Below, one piece after another: positions 17,907 through 26,553 of a stretch of 64,000 nt of DNA (positions are counted from its first letter, which is position 1; every line of letters starts with the position of its first letter). The notes beneath the pieces were generated by a model that saw nothing but the letters and a program-made list of their open reading frames with translations, made no database searches and was not told where the DNA came from. The stretch lies in the NCBI RefSeq assembly GCF_023156535.1, contig NZ_JALNMH010000002.1, positions 403,630-467,629 of the forward strand, given 5' to 3'. The translations under genes were made by a program, and so were the position numbers. Source of the DNA: Pseudomarimonas salicorniae. GTDB lineage: Bacteria > Pseudomonadota > Gammaproteobacteria > Xanthomonadales > Xanthomonadaceae.

Positions 17907-19076
17907 ATGCGCTGTCGATTCATCGCTTTCTCCCTGGGCGCCCTGTTCGCGGTCGGCGCCGTGGCGGCGCCGCCGTATTCCGGCACGGTATTTCTCGATC
18001 CCGACATCATCCTTGCCAGTGATCCCAGCGCTTTCGCCGGACTCACGCCAGCAGGCCGCGGGCAGCGCCAGATGTTCGATCGCCGGGTAAACGTCTTCGC
18101 CAGCTTCGATGCCTATCTGTTCCAGGCGGCCTACTCCGATGGCGCCTCGGTGGAGGTCCAGGTCAATCCGGAGTTCGGCAGCGCCAGCGACGCGCAGACC
18201 GTGGCAGGCTTCTACGCCCATGCGATCGGCCAGCTGCCGCGCGCGCTCCGCGAGCGTCTGCGCACCGTGTGGATCCACAAGGGTGACGAGGCCTTTGGCG
18301 GCGGCAATGACAACCTGCTGATCCACACCGGCAGCATCGCCGCGCAGTATCTGGCCGACGGCATCCTCGAGGAGGTTCTGCTGCACGAGGCCGTACACAC
18401 CTCGCTCGACCCGGCGCATGCCGCCGCCCCCGGCTGGCTCGCCGCGCAGCAGGCGGATGGCGACTTCATCTCCACCTATGGCCGCGACTTTCCCGGCCGC
18501 GAGGACCTCGCCGAATCCTTCCTGCCGTGGTTCGCGGCGCGCCACCGTCCCGAGCGCATTGATACCACCCTCCGCGACAACGTCGCCCGCGTCATGCCGG
18601 CGCGCAGTGCCTACTTCGAGGGGCTGAATCTTGACCTGCGGCCGACCGTGACGGACGCCGCATCCAACGACCAATACTGGATCAGCGGCGTCGGCCGGTT
18701 CGAGGGGCCGACGCTGATCGTCGACGAGGCCGCCAGCACGTTCGGCACCGAGTTCGGCGCCGGATTCGATGCAGCCCGCGTGCGCTACGCCGACTGGGGC
18801 AGTCTGCAGATCCGTTTCACCTCCTGCAGCGGCGCGGTGCTGGAGTACGCGGCGACCGATCCGCGCTTCGGAAGCGGAGGCTACCCGCTGTCGCGCCTGC
18901 CCTCGGCGGCGCAGCGGCGCTGCGAATCGCAGGGCTTCGCCAATGTCAGCGGCAAGGACTGGATCGTCGGCGCCTGGTTCGGCGGCGACACCCGCAGCGG
19001 TGAGGGATTGTTGCTTGAGGTGCTGGAAGGCGATGTCCCCTTCGTAGCCTGGTTCACCTACGGCGCCCCGCGCTAG
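17907..19076 (+). CDS. Exported putative metallopeptidase with permuted C-terminal beta-domain
   Basis: A 389-residue protein with a signal peptide (FIAFSLGALFAVGAVAAP). The middle contains HEAVHTSLD (about residue 160), preceded by EEVLL, which resembles a zincin helix of HExxH type. Further upstream EAFGGGNDNLLIH is typical of large secreted proteins of unknown family. The C-terminal part from ISGVGRFEG is related to the repeat domain of the paralogues at 38951-40114 and 40111-41301. Compare VRYADWGSLQIRFTSC here with IELPEWGTVRIRFDDC there. The two halves of that domain occur here in swapped order. ATG 17907 begins the signal peptide. Catalysis is inferred only from the motif. Confidence 0.65.
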   Translation: MRCRFIAFSLGALFAVGAVAAPPYSGTVFLDPDIILASDPSAFAGLTPAGRGQRQMFDRRVNVFASFDAYLFQAAYSDGASVEVQVNPEFGSASDAQTVAGFYAHAIGQLPRALRERLRTVWIHKGDEAFGGGNDNLLIHTGSIAAQYLADGILEEVLLHEAVHTSLDPAHAAAPGWLAAQQADGDFISTYGRDFPGREDLAESFLPWFAARHRPERIDTTLRDNVARVMPARSAYFEGLNLDLRPTVTDAASNDQYWISGVGRFEGPTLIVDEAASTFGTEFGAGFDAARVRYADWGSLQIRFTSCSGAVLEYAATDPRFGSGGYPLSRLPSAAQRRCESQGFANVSGKDWIVGAWFGGDTRSGEGLLLEVLEGDVPFVAWFTYGAPR

Positions 19077-19163
19077 CGCCCTCCATCCGCTGCCCGGCAG
19101 TTAGGGCGGCGCGTGGCGCGCGTGCTCTACTGGCCGGGCGCCCGCGTAGAACGGAGGCCCGGT

Positions 19164-19685
19164 ATGGCGCAGTCCAGCTTTCTCTACTTCGCCTACGGCT
19201 CCAACATGTTCAGCCCGCGACTGCGCGCGGCCAGCCGGGCCCCCACCGCGCGCCAGGCGCGTCGCGCCAGCCTGCGCGGCCATCGCCTGAGCTTCGACAA
19301 GGTTGGCAGCGACGACGGCACGGGCAAGTGCGATGCGGAGTGGACGGGAGACGCGCAGGACGTCGTCCACGGCGTCCTCTATCTGATCGATGAACTGGAC
19401 GGCCGGGCGCTCGACCGCGCCGAGGGGCTGGGCCAGGGCTACGAGCGGGCCACGCTGCAGGTCGAATCGGGAGGGGTCGAGCTGGGATGCACGACCTATG
19501 TCGCCACGCACAAGGATCCCTCACTTCGCCCGCTGTGCTGGTACAAGCAGTTGGTGCTGGCCGGCGCCCGGGAACACGGCCTGCCGCCCGACTACATCGC
19601 CGGAATCGAAGCGGTGGCGCACATCGACGACGCCGATCTGGCCCGGCGCGAGGCCTACCAGCGACTGCTGCGAGGCGAGGCCTGA
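19164..19685 (+). CDS. Gamma-glutamylcyclotransferase family protein
   Basis: A 173-residue GGCT-like/AIG2 fold protein. The defining YFAYGSNM motif is at residues 7-14, and the catalytic acid is expected in ALDRAEGLGQGY. The family releases 5-oxoproline from gamma-glutamyl amines or dipeptides in glutathione and gamma-glutamyl turnover, although many bacterial members have unproven substrates. ATG 19164 sits after GGAGGCCCGGT, a good ribosome site, and gives the standard short N-terminus. A gamma-glutamyltransferase gene is further along (51239-52966), so the organism can degrade gamma-glutamyl compounds by more than one route. Confidence 0.88.
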   Translation: MAQSSFLYFAYGSNMFSPRLRAASRAPTARQARRASLRGHRLSFDKVGSDDGTGKCDAEWTGDAQDVVHGVLYLIDELDGRALDRAEGLGQGYERATLQVESGGVELGCTTYVATHKDPSLRPLCWYKQLVLAGAREHGLPPDYIAGIEAVAHIDDADLARREAYQRLLRGEA

Positions 19686-19760
19686 GGCGACCCCAGCACG
19701 CGTCTGCCGCGGTTGGGCTTGTGCGGTCACGGAAACTGGCCCGGCGGCGCGGGCTGCGGC

Positions 19761-19790
19761 CTTCGCGGCTCGATACCTCACCGCGAACGG
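19761..19790. repeat. Single arm of the prpB-upstream repeat family
   Basis: The segment containing GGCTCGATACCTCACCGCGA and the following ACGG matches, with a few changes, the right arm of the inverted repeat at 3113-3188. It lies in the gap between two convergent genes. Confidence 0.55.
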
Positions 19791-19813
19791 ATGGGGCTGG
19801 ACCGACGCCAGAC

Positions 19814-21478
19814 TCAGTCGCGCAGTTCGGGGCGCTGATAGACCGGCTGGCCGTCGACCCAGGTAGCGATCACCGCGGTCTGCAGCAGGTCGCTGGCAGG
19901 GTCGCGAATTGGCGAGTGGTCGAGGATCACGAAGTCCGCGCGCTTGCCGGGGCTGAGTGAGCCGAGCCGCGCCTCGTCGAAAGCGGCGAAGGCGGCATCC
20001 AGGGTGAAGCCGCGCAGGGCCTCGTGGGCGGTGAGCTTCTCCTGGGGTAGCCAGCCGCCGGCGGGCTGGCCTTTCGCATCCTGGCGGGTGATCGCGGCAT
20101 ACAGGCCGGCGAGTGGATCGATATGTTCGACCGGGAAGTCCGAGCCCAGCGCCAGGCGCACGCCGGCGTCGCGGAAGCTGCGCCAGGCATAGCCGCCGAC
20201 GATGCGCAGCGGGCCGACGCGCTGCTCGGCCCATCCCATGTCCGAGGTGGCATGGGTGGGCTGCATCGAGGCGATGACGCCAAGCCGGGCAAAGCGCGGG
20301 ATATCGGACAGCGAGACGATCTGCGCATGCTCGATGCGCCAGCGATGGTCGGCGGCGGCGTCTTCGCCCAGGACCTCGGCGTAGAGGTCCAGCACCAGCC
20401 GGTTGCCGGCATCGCCGATGGCGTGGGTGGCAACCTGCAGGCCGCAGCCTTTGGCCTTCCGCATCGCCGCGCGCAGGCCCTCGGCCGAGGTCACCGGCAG
20501 ACCACGCTGGCCGGGGGCGTCGCTGTAGTCCGACTTGAGCAGGGCGCCGCGCGAGCCGAGTGCGCCGTCCGAGTAGAGCTTGACCGTGCGCATGGCCAGG
20601 CGACCGCCCGGATGGGCATACGGTCCACCGTCGCGGCAGCGCGCGGCCAGCGCCGTACCGTCACCGTCGGCCCAGGCCTGGATGCGCAGGGGCAGGGCGC
20701 CGTCGTCGGCCATGCCGCGCAGCAGGTCCAGCGTCGCTTCCGAGACGCCTGCGTCGTGCACGCCGGTCAGTCCGGCAGCGACCAGGGCTTGAACACTCCG
20801 ATCCAGCGCGCGGCGCAGCTGGGCGGCATCGGGCGGCGGCACCAGGGCTTCGATCAGGTTGGCCGCGGTATCGATGAAGACGCCGGTGGCCTTGCCGTCA
20901 CGGCGCAGGATCTCGCCACCCTCGACCTGCCAGTCGCCGTCCAGCGATCGGTCGAGCTTGGCCAGGGCCGCGCTGTTGCCCCAGCTGGCGTGGCCGTCGA
21001 CGCGCTCCAGCCAGACCGGTCGATCGGGGAAGGCGGCGTCGAGGTCGGCGGCACTGGGGAATTCGCGCTCGGGCCAGAGATTCTGGTCCCAGCCGCGGCC
21101 GAGCAGCCATTCGCCCTCGGGCAGGTCCCTGGCGAAGGCGCGCAGGCGCTCGATGATCTCGTCCTTGCTGCGTGCGCCGACCAGGTTGGCCCGCAGCAGG
21201 GACAGCCCATGCCCAAGCACATGGCCGTGGGCGTCGATCAGCCCGGGCACGATCACCGCATTGCCGGCATCGACCCGCCTGGCTTCGGCATGCGACGCGC
21301 GCAGCGTGGCGCCGTCGCCCACCGCCAGCAGCGTGCCGCCATCATCGAACACCATCGCCTCGGCGTAGGGCCGGGCGGGGTCCATGGTGATGATCCGCGC
21401 GTTCTCGACACGGGTCACGGCGGCCGCCGGCAGGGTCAGGGCAAGGCAAAGCAGGGCAGCGATCGGGCGCAGATGCAT
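19814..21478 (-). CDS. Exported amidohydrolase family protein (YtcJ-like)
   Basis: A 554-residue metal-dependent hydrolase with a signal peptide (IAALLCLALTLPAAAV). Motifs of amidohydrolase family 3 are in order: GLIDAHGHVLGHG (metal histidines), KLYSDGALGSRGA, ATHAIGDAGN, RIEHAQIV, LGSDFPVEHIDPL, and the C-terminal GSLSPGKRADFVILD that rebuilds the small beta-domain. Such proteins hydrolyse amide or N-formyl bonds, and the physiological substrate is unknown. Secretion to the periplasm suggests scavenging. It starts at ATG 21478 and is 26 bp beyond the Lrp regulator's stop, on the same strand, so they may be cotranscribed. Confidence 0.88.
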   Translation of the reverse strand: MHLRPIAALLCLALTLPAAAVTRVENARIITMDPARPYAEAMVFDDGGTLLAVGDGATLRASHAEARRVDAGNAVIVPGLIDAHGHVLGHGLSLLRANLVGARSKDEIIERLRAFARDLPEGEWLLGRGWDQNLWPEREFPSAADLDAAFPDRPVWLERVDGHASWGNSAALAKLDRSLDGDWQVEGGEILRRDGKATGVFIDTAANLIEALVPPPDAAQLRRALDRSVQALVAAGLTGVHDAGVSEATLDLLRGMADDGALPLRIQAWADGDGTALAARCRDGGPYAHPGGRLAMRTVKLYSDGALGSRGALLKSDYSDAPGQRGLPVTSAEGLRAAMRKAKGCGLQVATHAIGDAGNRLVLDLYAEVLGEDAAADHRWRIEHAQIVSLSDIPRFARLGVIASMQPTHATSDMGWAEQRVGPLRIVGGYAWRSFRDAGVRLALGSDFPVEHIDPLAGLYAAITRQDAKGQPAGGWLPQEKLTAHEALRGFTLDAAFAAFDEARLGSLSPGKRADFVILDHSPIRDPASDLLQTAVIATWVDGQPVYQRPELRD

Positions 21479-21504
21479 CGGCGAAACTCCTGGTGTTGGT
21501 CCGC

Positions 21505-21978
21505 TCAGCGGTCGGGGACGGGCAGGTCAGGCCCGGACTTTACCTCGCGCAGCGAGAGGCTGGAGTTGATCTCCTTGACGCCGGGCAGGCTGCGCAGGCG
21601 ATCGCGGGCGAACTCGCCGAAATCCTGCAGGTCCCGGGCAACCACCTGCAGCAGGTAGTCGTACTCGCCGGAGACGTTGTGGCAGGCGATCACCCGGTCG
21701 ATGCCGCGCACCGCCTCCTCGAAGCGTTCGCCGAGGTCGCGGCTGTGGTTCTCCAGCATGATGTGGACGAAGGCGGTCACGCCCCAGCCCAGCTGTGTGG
21801 CATCCAGCCTGGCGTGATACCCACGGATCACCCCGTCCGACTCCAGCGCCTTGATCCGACGCCAGCAGGGCGAGGGGCTGAGTGCGACCCGCTCGGCCAG
21901 CTGCGCGGTGGTCAGCCGGGCATCCCCCTGCAGGGCCAGCAGCAGGCGGCGGTCGGTGCGGTCGAGGGTCTCGGGCAT
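21505..21978 (-). CDS. Lrp/AsnC family transcriptional regulator
   Basis: A 157-residue regulator. The N-terminal winged HTH reads LDRTDRRLLLALQGDARLTTAQLAERVALSPSPCWRRIKALES. The C-terminal RAM/AsnC ligand domain contains HNVSGEYDYLLQVVARD. ATG 21978 is preferred over a much longer frame that extends into the divergent gene. It is transcribed away from methionine gamma-lyase with 128 bp between starts. The classic MdeR-MdeA arrangement in Pseudomonas is similar, so it likely senses methionine or a related amino acid and controls the lyase. Confidence 0.92.
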   Translation of the reverse strand: MPETLDRTDRRLLLALQGDARLTTAQLAERVALSPSPCWRRIKALESDGVIRGYHARLDATQLGWGVTAFVHIMLENHSRDLGERFEEAVRGIDRVIACHNVSGEYDYLLQVVARDLQDFGEFARDRLRSLPGVKEINSSLSLREVKSGPDLPVPDR

Positions 21979-22106
21979 GCGCTGCCTCCCTTGCTTCGTG
22001 TTTGGGAAGGATATTCCACTCTTCGGCTCGGTCGGCGGTGGATTTGGGCAGCACATGCCCGGCCATCGGCGCAAGAATGCCCCCACGTTCAGCCCGAGGA
22101 GGTCCC

Positions 22107-23321
22107 ATGTCCCCGCGACCCGCCGATTTCGCCACCCGCGCCATCCACCACGGCTACCGCGCCGAGGAGAACCAGGGCGCGCTGGTGCCGCCGATCCACG
22201 TCTCCGCGACCTTCGGATTTCCTGACTCGGCCAGCGCCGCGGCCTGCTTCGCCGGCGAGCGTCCGGGCTACATCTACACCCGCATCGCCAATCCGACCCT
22301 GGACCTGCTCGAGCAGCGCATCGCCGCGCTGGAGCAGGCCGAGGCCGCGGTGGCCTTCGCATCAGGCATGGGGGCGATCACCGCGACACTGTGGACCCTG
22401 CTTTCTCCGGGCGACGAGATCCTGGTCGACACCACCCTGTACGGCTGCACCTTCTCCTTCCTGCACCACGGCCTGGCGCGCTTTGGCGTGCGCGTGCGGC
22501 ATGTCGACCTGACCCGCCCGGAGGCCCTGGCCGAGGCCTTCTCGCCGGCCACCCGCATCGTCTACTTCGAGACGCCGGCCAATCCCAACATGCGTATCGT
22601 CGATATCGCCGCGGTGGCCGAACAGGCCAAGGCGCGCGGCGCCCTGGTGGTGGTCGACAACACCTACTGCAGCCCCTTCCTGCAGCGGCCGCTGACTCTC
22701 GGCGCCGACATCGTCGTGCACTCGGCGACCAAGTACCTCGGCGGCCACGGCGACCTCACCGCCGGCCTTGTCGCGACCTCGGCCGAACTGGCGACGCGGA
22801 TCCGCATGGAAGGCCTGAAGGACCTCACCGGCGCCGCGCTCAGCCCGCACGATGCCCACGGCATCCTGCGCGGCCTGAAGACCCTGCACCTGCGCATGGA
22901 GCGCCACTGCGACAACGCCCAGGCGATCGCAGAATGGCTGGAAGCCCACCCGGCTGTCGCCAGCGTCGCCTTCCCGGGCCTGGCCAGTCACCCGCAGCAC
23001 GCCCTGGCCGCACGTCAGATGGACCGCTTCGGCGGCATGCTGGCCTTCGAGCTGCACGGCGGCCTGCTGGCCGGCCAGCGGTTCATGGACGCCCTGGAGC
23101 TGATCACCCGCGCGGTGAGCCTCGGCGATGCCGAGACCCTCGCCCAGCACCCGGCCTCGATGACCCATTCGACCTACAGCCCAGAGCAGCGCGCCGCGCA
23201 CGGCATCAGCGAGGGCCTGATCCGGCTTTCGGCCGGCCTTGAGCATATCGACGACATCCTCGCCGACCTCGCCCGGGCACTCGACTTCGCCGCCGTGGCA
23301 CCGCTCAGCGTGGCGGCCTGA
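22107..23321 (+). CDS. mdeA: Methionine gamma-lyase
   Basis: A 404-residue PLP enzyme of the trans-sulfuration family. It would split L-methionine into methanethiol, 2-oxobutyrate and ammonia. The lysine is in HSATKYLGGHGD. The family-defining cysteine of methionine gamma-lyases is present in LYGCTFSFLHHGL, where cystathionine enzymes differ, and the YxYxR phosphate-binding segment appears as YIYTRIANPT. The ribosome site GAGGAGG precedes ATG 22107. The 2-oxobutyrate product leads to propionyl-CoA, linking this gene to prpB in the same window. It is regulated probably by the divergent Lrp-type protein. Confidence 0.88.
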   Translation: MSPRPADFATRAIHHGYRAEENQGALVPPIHVSATFGFPDSASAAACFAGERPGYIYTRIANPTLDLLEQRIAALEQAEAAVAFASGMGAITATLWTLLSPGDEILVDTTLYGCTFSFLHHGLARFGVRVRHVDLTRPEALAEAFSPATRIVYFETPANPNMRIVDIAAVAEQAKARGALVVVDNTYCSPFLQRPLTLGADIVVHSATKYLGGHGDLTAGLVATSAELATRIRMEGLKDLTGAALSPHDAHGILRGLKTLHLRMERHCDNAQAIAEWLEAHPAVASVAFPGLASHPQHALAARQMDRFGGMLAFELHGGLLAGQRFMDALELITRAVSLGDAETLAQHPASMTHSTYSPEQRAAHGISEGLIRLSAGLEHIDDILADLARALDFAAVAPLSVAA

Positions 23322-23390
23322 GGAAAGGCCGAACCCGCGCGCCGTAGCGGCGTGGAGGGACGGGCAGCAGAGGGCGCAAAGCAGTCATTC

Positions 23391-23636
23391 ATAGGGTGCG
23401 GCTCGCCGCACCGGACATAGCGTCCGAACGCCCGTATCGGTGCGTCCAGGGCGCACCCTATGCGTCTTCGCCAACGCGCACCGAAGCCCGACTGTAGGAG
23501 CGCACATGGGCGCGACCGCGGCGCGGTGTATTCACCACAGACCGAGGCCAGAGCGAATCTCCGCGGTCGCGGCCATGTCCGCTCCTACGAAGAGCCCGCC
23601 CGATCGGGGTCGGTGGCGAATGTCCGATTCGCGCCC
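23391..23636. repeat. Composite palindromic repeat (modules B then A)
   Basis: Module B (23391-23461) starts ATAGGGTGCGGCTCGCCGCA and ends with the complementary GCGCACCCTAT. After a spacer, module A follows at 23495-23587 (TAGGAGCGCACATGGGCGCG to GTCGCGGCCATGTCCGCTCC), then the shared flank GCCCGCCCGATCGGGGTCGG. It is reversed relative to 17504-17748. Confidence 0.88.
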
Positions 23637-23866
23637 AATCCGATCGCCCGGGCTTCGGGCCGGTTGACTATCCGACCCGACCGATAAAGCGATGGGGCCC
23701 TACCTGCAGGAGCAGCAGGTCGGGCCCGCCATGCTGCTCAACTACCAGGCCGGGTCGCGGGATGCGGGCACAGAGGTCGTCCAGGCAGTGGGTCGAGCTG
23801 CACGCCGGCGTGGGCGAACCAGGGCGGCCAGAACAGGCGACTGCCCGCGCGGTGACTGCGCCCGGT
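23637..23866. other. Intergenic stretch with no supported gene
   Basis: Apart from a short hairpin-like CCTGCAGGAGCAGCAGG, I see no coding signal, RNA gene or promoter. Confidence 0.4.
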
Positions 23867-24847
23867 TCAGGCCTCGACGGAGGCCTGACGCAGGCCGAGC
23901 GCGCGGATCACCTCGCGGGCCACGCGGGACGTCTCGCGCAGCGGCACCTGCGGGCCCTCCGGCAGGGCGTCGTCGAGCCAAGCGACGCGGCGGGCGGCGA
24001 TCAACGCTTCGTGCAGGCGGCGCAGCCTGCCCTGCTGGGCAGGTGCAGGCGGCAGGCGGACCGGCGCCTCGGTGGCGCAGGCCTCGCTCAGCAGGTTGGC
24101 GGAGTCCGGGCTGACCAGCAGCGCATCGGCAAAGGCCAATGCGCCGGCATAGGGATTCTCGCCGTCGGTCGGGTCGAACCAGCTGAGATCGAGGTCGCTG
24201 CAGGCCGCGCGCAGGGCGCTCACGCGCTCCGCCGGCGTGCGCGGCGCGGCGATCAGCAGGGCCGAGCCGCCGCGTCGCTGGCGCCAGTCACGTAGGGTCC
24301 GGACCCAGCCCAGGGCGTCCTCCACCGTCCACGGGCAGTCCTCGGTCGGTCCACCCAGCAACAGCACATGCCGCGGCCCCGGCAGCGCGCCGATGCCCGG
24401 ATGCCGCGCCCTCGCCGCCGCCAGCCAGTCGGCGTCGATCCCGTGCAGGCTGCCGCGGCAGGTCACGGTGAACTCGTCGCGGAAGTCGTCATGCTCGGGC
24501 AGCACCAGCAGGTCCCAGGCATTGCGACCCAGACGCGGATCGAGGATCTGCACGCAGCGGGTGGCGACGCCAAGGCGGTGGCGGGCGATGCGGGTGGCCA
24601 GCGCCGCCTGCCGGCCGCAACCGATGACCAGAGCCGGGCGCTGGTCGTCCAGACGCGCCAGCCAGTCGCGGTCGAAGCCGAGTGCGGCGTACGGCAGCCA
24701 CCGCGGCGCCAGAGTGCGCCAGGGGGGGCGCGGCGACAGCGCGTGGTGCTCGCAGCGCGCGCCCAACAGCGCCGCCACCGCGCCGGCCAGGGCGGTGGCC
24801 TGGCGCCGGTTGCCGGCGCGTCCGTCGCTGACCGCGAGGATCAGCAT
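23867..24847 (-). CDS. ELM1/GtrOC1 family putative nucleoside-diphosphate-sugar epimerase-like protein
   Basis: A 326-residue member of the mitochondrial-fission ELM1-like family (formerly DUF1022), which has a GT-B-like fold. Supporting features are the N-terminal ILAVSDGRAGNRRQA, ALVIGCGRQAAL, LVLPEHDDF, VLLLGGPTEDCPW and VSPDSANLLSEACAT, all in family order. In bacteria, members are often near lipopolysaccharide genes, and the biochemical role is unsettled. ATG 24847 begins the conserved core. The C-terminus is divergently oriented to nothing recognisable; its upstream region is shared with the RutE-like reductase, which is transcribed the other way. Confidence 0.82.
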   Translation of the reverse strand: MLILAVSDGRAGNRRQATALAGAVAALLGARCEHHALSPRPPWRTLAPRWLPYAALGFDRDWLARLDDQRPALVIGCGRQAALATRIARHRLGVATRCVQILDPRLGRNAWDLLVLPEHDDFRDEFTVTCRGSLHGIDADWLAAARARHPGIGALPGPRHVLLLGGPTEDCPWTVEDALGWVRTLRDWRQRRGGSALLIAAPRTPAERVSALRAACSDLDLSWFDPTDGENPYAGALAFADALLVSPDSANLLSEACATEAPVRLPPAPAQQGRLRRLHEALIAARRVAWLDDALPEGPQVPLRETSRVAREVIRALGLRQASVEA

Positions 24848-24959
24848 GGCAAGGCAGCGCAACACTGTGTTGCGGTGGCGGGGATCGGCATCGACGGCCT
24901 TGGAGCGGACACTGGCGCCGAGTATTCCACAGCAGACGCCACGCCCACGCCGGGGCGGC

Positions 24960-24965
24960 TAAGCT
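24960..24965 (+). promoter_or_regulatory. Possible -10 element (TAAGCT)
   Basis: It lies 30 bases upstream of the RutE-like reductase start and carries the GGC context seen at other promoters in the window. Confidence 0.3.
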
Positions 24966-24995
24966 GTCAGGCTTTCCGAACTGATGGGGCACGCC

Positions 24996-25589
24996 ATGAT
25001 CGACCAGAGCGCACTGGACCTGCTGTTTTTCCAGGGCCGCACCTTCCGCGGCTCGGCCAAGGCCTGGCAGGACAAGCCGATTCCCGAAGAGACCCTGCGC
25101 AAGCTCTGGCAGCTGACCGCCCTGCCGCCGACCAGCGCCAACTGCTCGCCGGGCCGCGTGCTCTTCGTCCAGGGCAAGGACGCCAAGGAGAAGCTGCGCG
25201 GCGCGCTGGACGAGGGCAACGTGGCCTCCGCAATGGCGGCCCCGGTGACCGCCATCCTGGCCCACGACCTGAGCTTCTACGACAAGCTGCCCTACCTGTT
25301 CCCGCACGCCGACGCGCGCAGCTGGTTCGCCGGCAACGAGGCCAAGATCCGTGAGACCGCGTTCCGCAACGGCAGCCTGCAGGGCGCCTACCTGATTCTC
25401 GCCGCGCGGGCCCTGGGCCTGGACTGCGGCCCGATGTCGGGTTTCGACAACGCCAAGGTCGATGAGCTGTTCTTCGCCGGCAGCGAGTGGAAGTCGAACT
25501 TCATCATCAATCTCGGCTACGGCAACCGCGACACCCTGCACCCGCGTGCCCCGAGACTGTCCTTCGACGAGGCCTGCCGCATCGTCTGA
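24996..25589 (+). CDS. Malonic semialdehyde reductase/nitroreductase family (RutE-like)
   Basis: A 197-residue FMN nitroreductase of the RutE/HadB subgroup. N-terminal residues [21 protein letters not shown], the [14 protein letters not shown] flavin-binding segment, and a C-terminal FIINLGYGN are characteristic. RutE reduces malonic semialdehyde to 3-hydroxypropionate in pyrimidine catabolism. No other rut gene is nearby, so a broader reductase role is equally possible. ATG 24996 is chosen over 24984 because the shorter N-terminus ([11 protein letters not shown]) matches the family. The YceI gene follows after 76 bp on the same strand. Confidence 0.82.
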   Translation: MIDQSALDLLFFQGRTFRGSAKAWQDKPIPEETLRKLWQLTALPPTSANCSPGRVLFVQGKDAKEKLRGALDEGNVASAMAAPVTAILAHDLSFYDKLPYLFPHADARSWFAGNEAKIRETAFRNGSLQGAYLILAARALGLDCGPMSGFDNAKVDELFFAGSEWKSNFIINLGYGNRDTLHPRAPRLSFDEACRIV

Positions 25590-25665
25590 TCCCTCGCGCG
25601 GTCGCGACGAGGCCTGCCCCACCCCGGACGCCCCAGACGTCCGACGCCGCCCCACAGGAGCCCCC

Positions 25666-26241
25666 ATGATCCGCAAGTCCCTGCTCTGCACCCTGATCGC
25701 CCTCGGCGCCGCCTCGCCGGCGCTGGCCGAGACCTATGTGATCGATCCCGGCCACACCCAGGTCCGCTTCGGCTACAGCCATTTCGGCCTGTCCGACATC
25801 GTCGGCATCTTCGCCGGGGTCACCGGCGAGATCGTCTACGACCCGACCAAGCCCGAGGCCAGCTCGGTCAAGGCGACGATCCCGATCGCCGACGTGCACA
25901 CCGGGGTGGCCAAGATGGACGAGCACCTGCGCACCGCCGACTTCTTCGACGTGGCGACCTTCCCGACCGCCAGCTTCACCAGCAGCAAGGTCGAGGTGGC
26001 CGGCGAGGGCAAGCTCAAGGTCACCGGCGAACTGAAGGTCCGCGACATCAGCCGCGAGGTCGTGCTCGACGTCAGCCTGAACGCGATGAAGGACCACCCG
26101 ATGACCCAGCGTGCCTCGATCGGCTTCAACGCCAGCACCGAGCTCAAGCGCACGGAGCTCGGGGTCGGCAAGTACGCGCCGAACGTAAGCGACGAGGTCA
26201 GCATCGAGATCACGGTCGAGGCCAGCGTGCCGAAGGCCTGA
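25666..26241 (+). CDS. YceI family periplasmic protein
   Basis: A 191-residue lipocalin-like beta-barrel. It begins with a signal peptide (LLCTLIALGAASPALA) and continues with the family pattern YVIDPGHTQVRFGYSHFG, then KMDEHLRTADFFDV and a C-terminal strand, VSDEVSIEITVEA. YceI proteins bind polyisoprenoids such as ubiquinone-8 or related lipids in the periplasm. The ribosome site CAGGAG lies at the right distance from ATG 25666. There is no membrane cytochrome partner, which accompanies YceI in many genomes. Confidence 0.9.
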   Translation: MIRKSLLCTLIALGAASPALAETYVIDPGHTQVRFGYSHFGLSDIVGIFAGVTGEIVYDPTKPEASSVKATIPIADVHTGVAKMDEHLRTADFFDVATFPTASFTSSKVEVAGEGKLKVTGELKVRDISREVVLDVSLNAMKDHPMTQRASIGFNASTELKRTELGVGKYAPNVSDEVSIEITVEASVPKA

Positions 26242-26320
26242 CCTGGCCTGCTGCGACCATCGCGCGGTCGGCCTGCGGCCGCGGGATGGTCACGGCGCCC
26301 TCTCCGATAGGGGGCCGCGG

Positions 26321-26326
26321 TACAAT
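26321..26326 (+). promoter_or_regulatory. Possible -10 element (TACAAT)
   Basis: It is 28 bases before the zinc-finger protein start, with no convincing -35 box. It is the best match to the -10 consensus in this part of the window. Confidence 0.4.
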
Positions 26327-26354
26327 GGCTGACTTTCTTCAGCACCGGTTTCCC

Positions 26355-26546
26355 ATGGCCACCGCAAGCCCCCGACCGGCAAACGCCGAACAGCGCTACG
26401 AGGTCTCGCGCAGCGAGCTGCCCCTGTCCTGCCCGATGCCCGACATGGCGCTGTGGAACTCGCACCCCAAGGTCTACCTGCCGATCGAAGCCAGCGGTGA
26501 GGCCCTCTGCCCCTACTGCGGCGCGCGCTACGTCCTGAAAGACTGA
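26355..26546 (+). CDS. Small zinc-finger protein (zf-CHCC family)
   Basis: A 63-residue protein of the family related to mitochondrial NDUFS6. The metal ligands are visible as SCPMPD and HPKVYLPIE, followed by CPYCGARYVL. In Xanthomonads it is a frequent neighbour of lipopolysaccharide or glycosyltransferase genes, and its own function is not known. ATG 26355 yields the conserved N-terminus PRPANAEQRYEVSR; ATGs at 26286 and 26325 in frame would add non-conserved residues. The GT4 gene follows after seven bases, so they are probably cotranscribed. Confidence 0.82.
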   Translation: MATASPRPANAEQRYEVSRSELPLSCPMPDMALWNSHPKVYLPIEASGEALCPYCGARYVLKD

Positions 26547-26553
26547 TCCACGG

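Noticed and set aside
26286..26354. Earlier ATG starts for the small zinc-finger gene
   Set aside because: The added residues are not conserved and overlap the likely promoter at 26321-26326.
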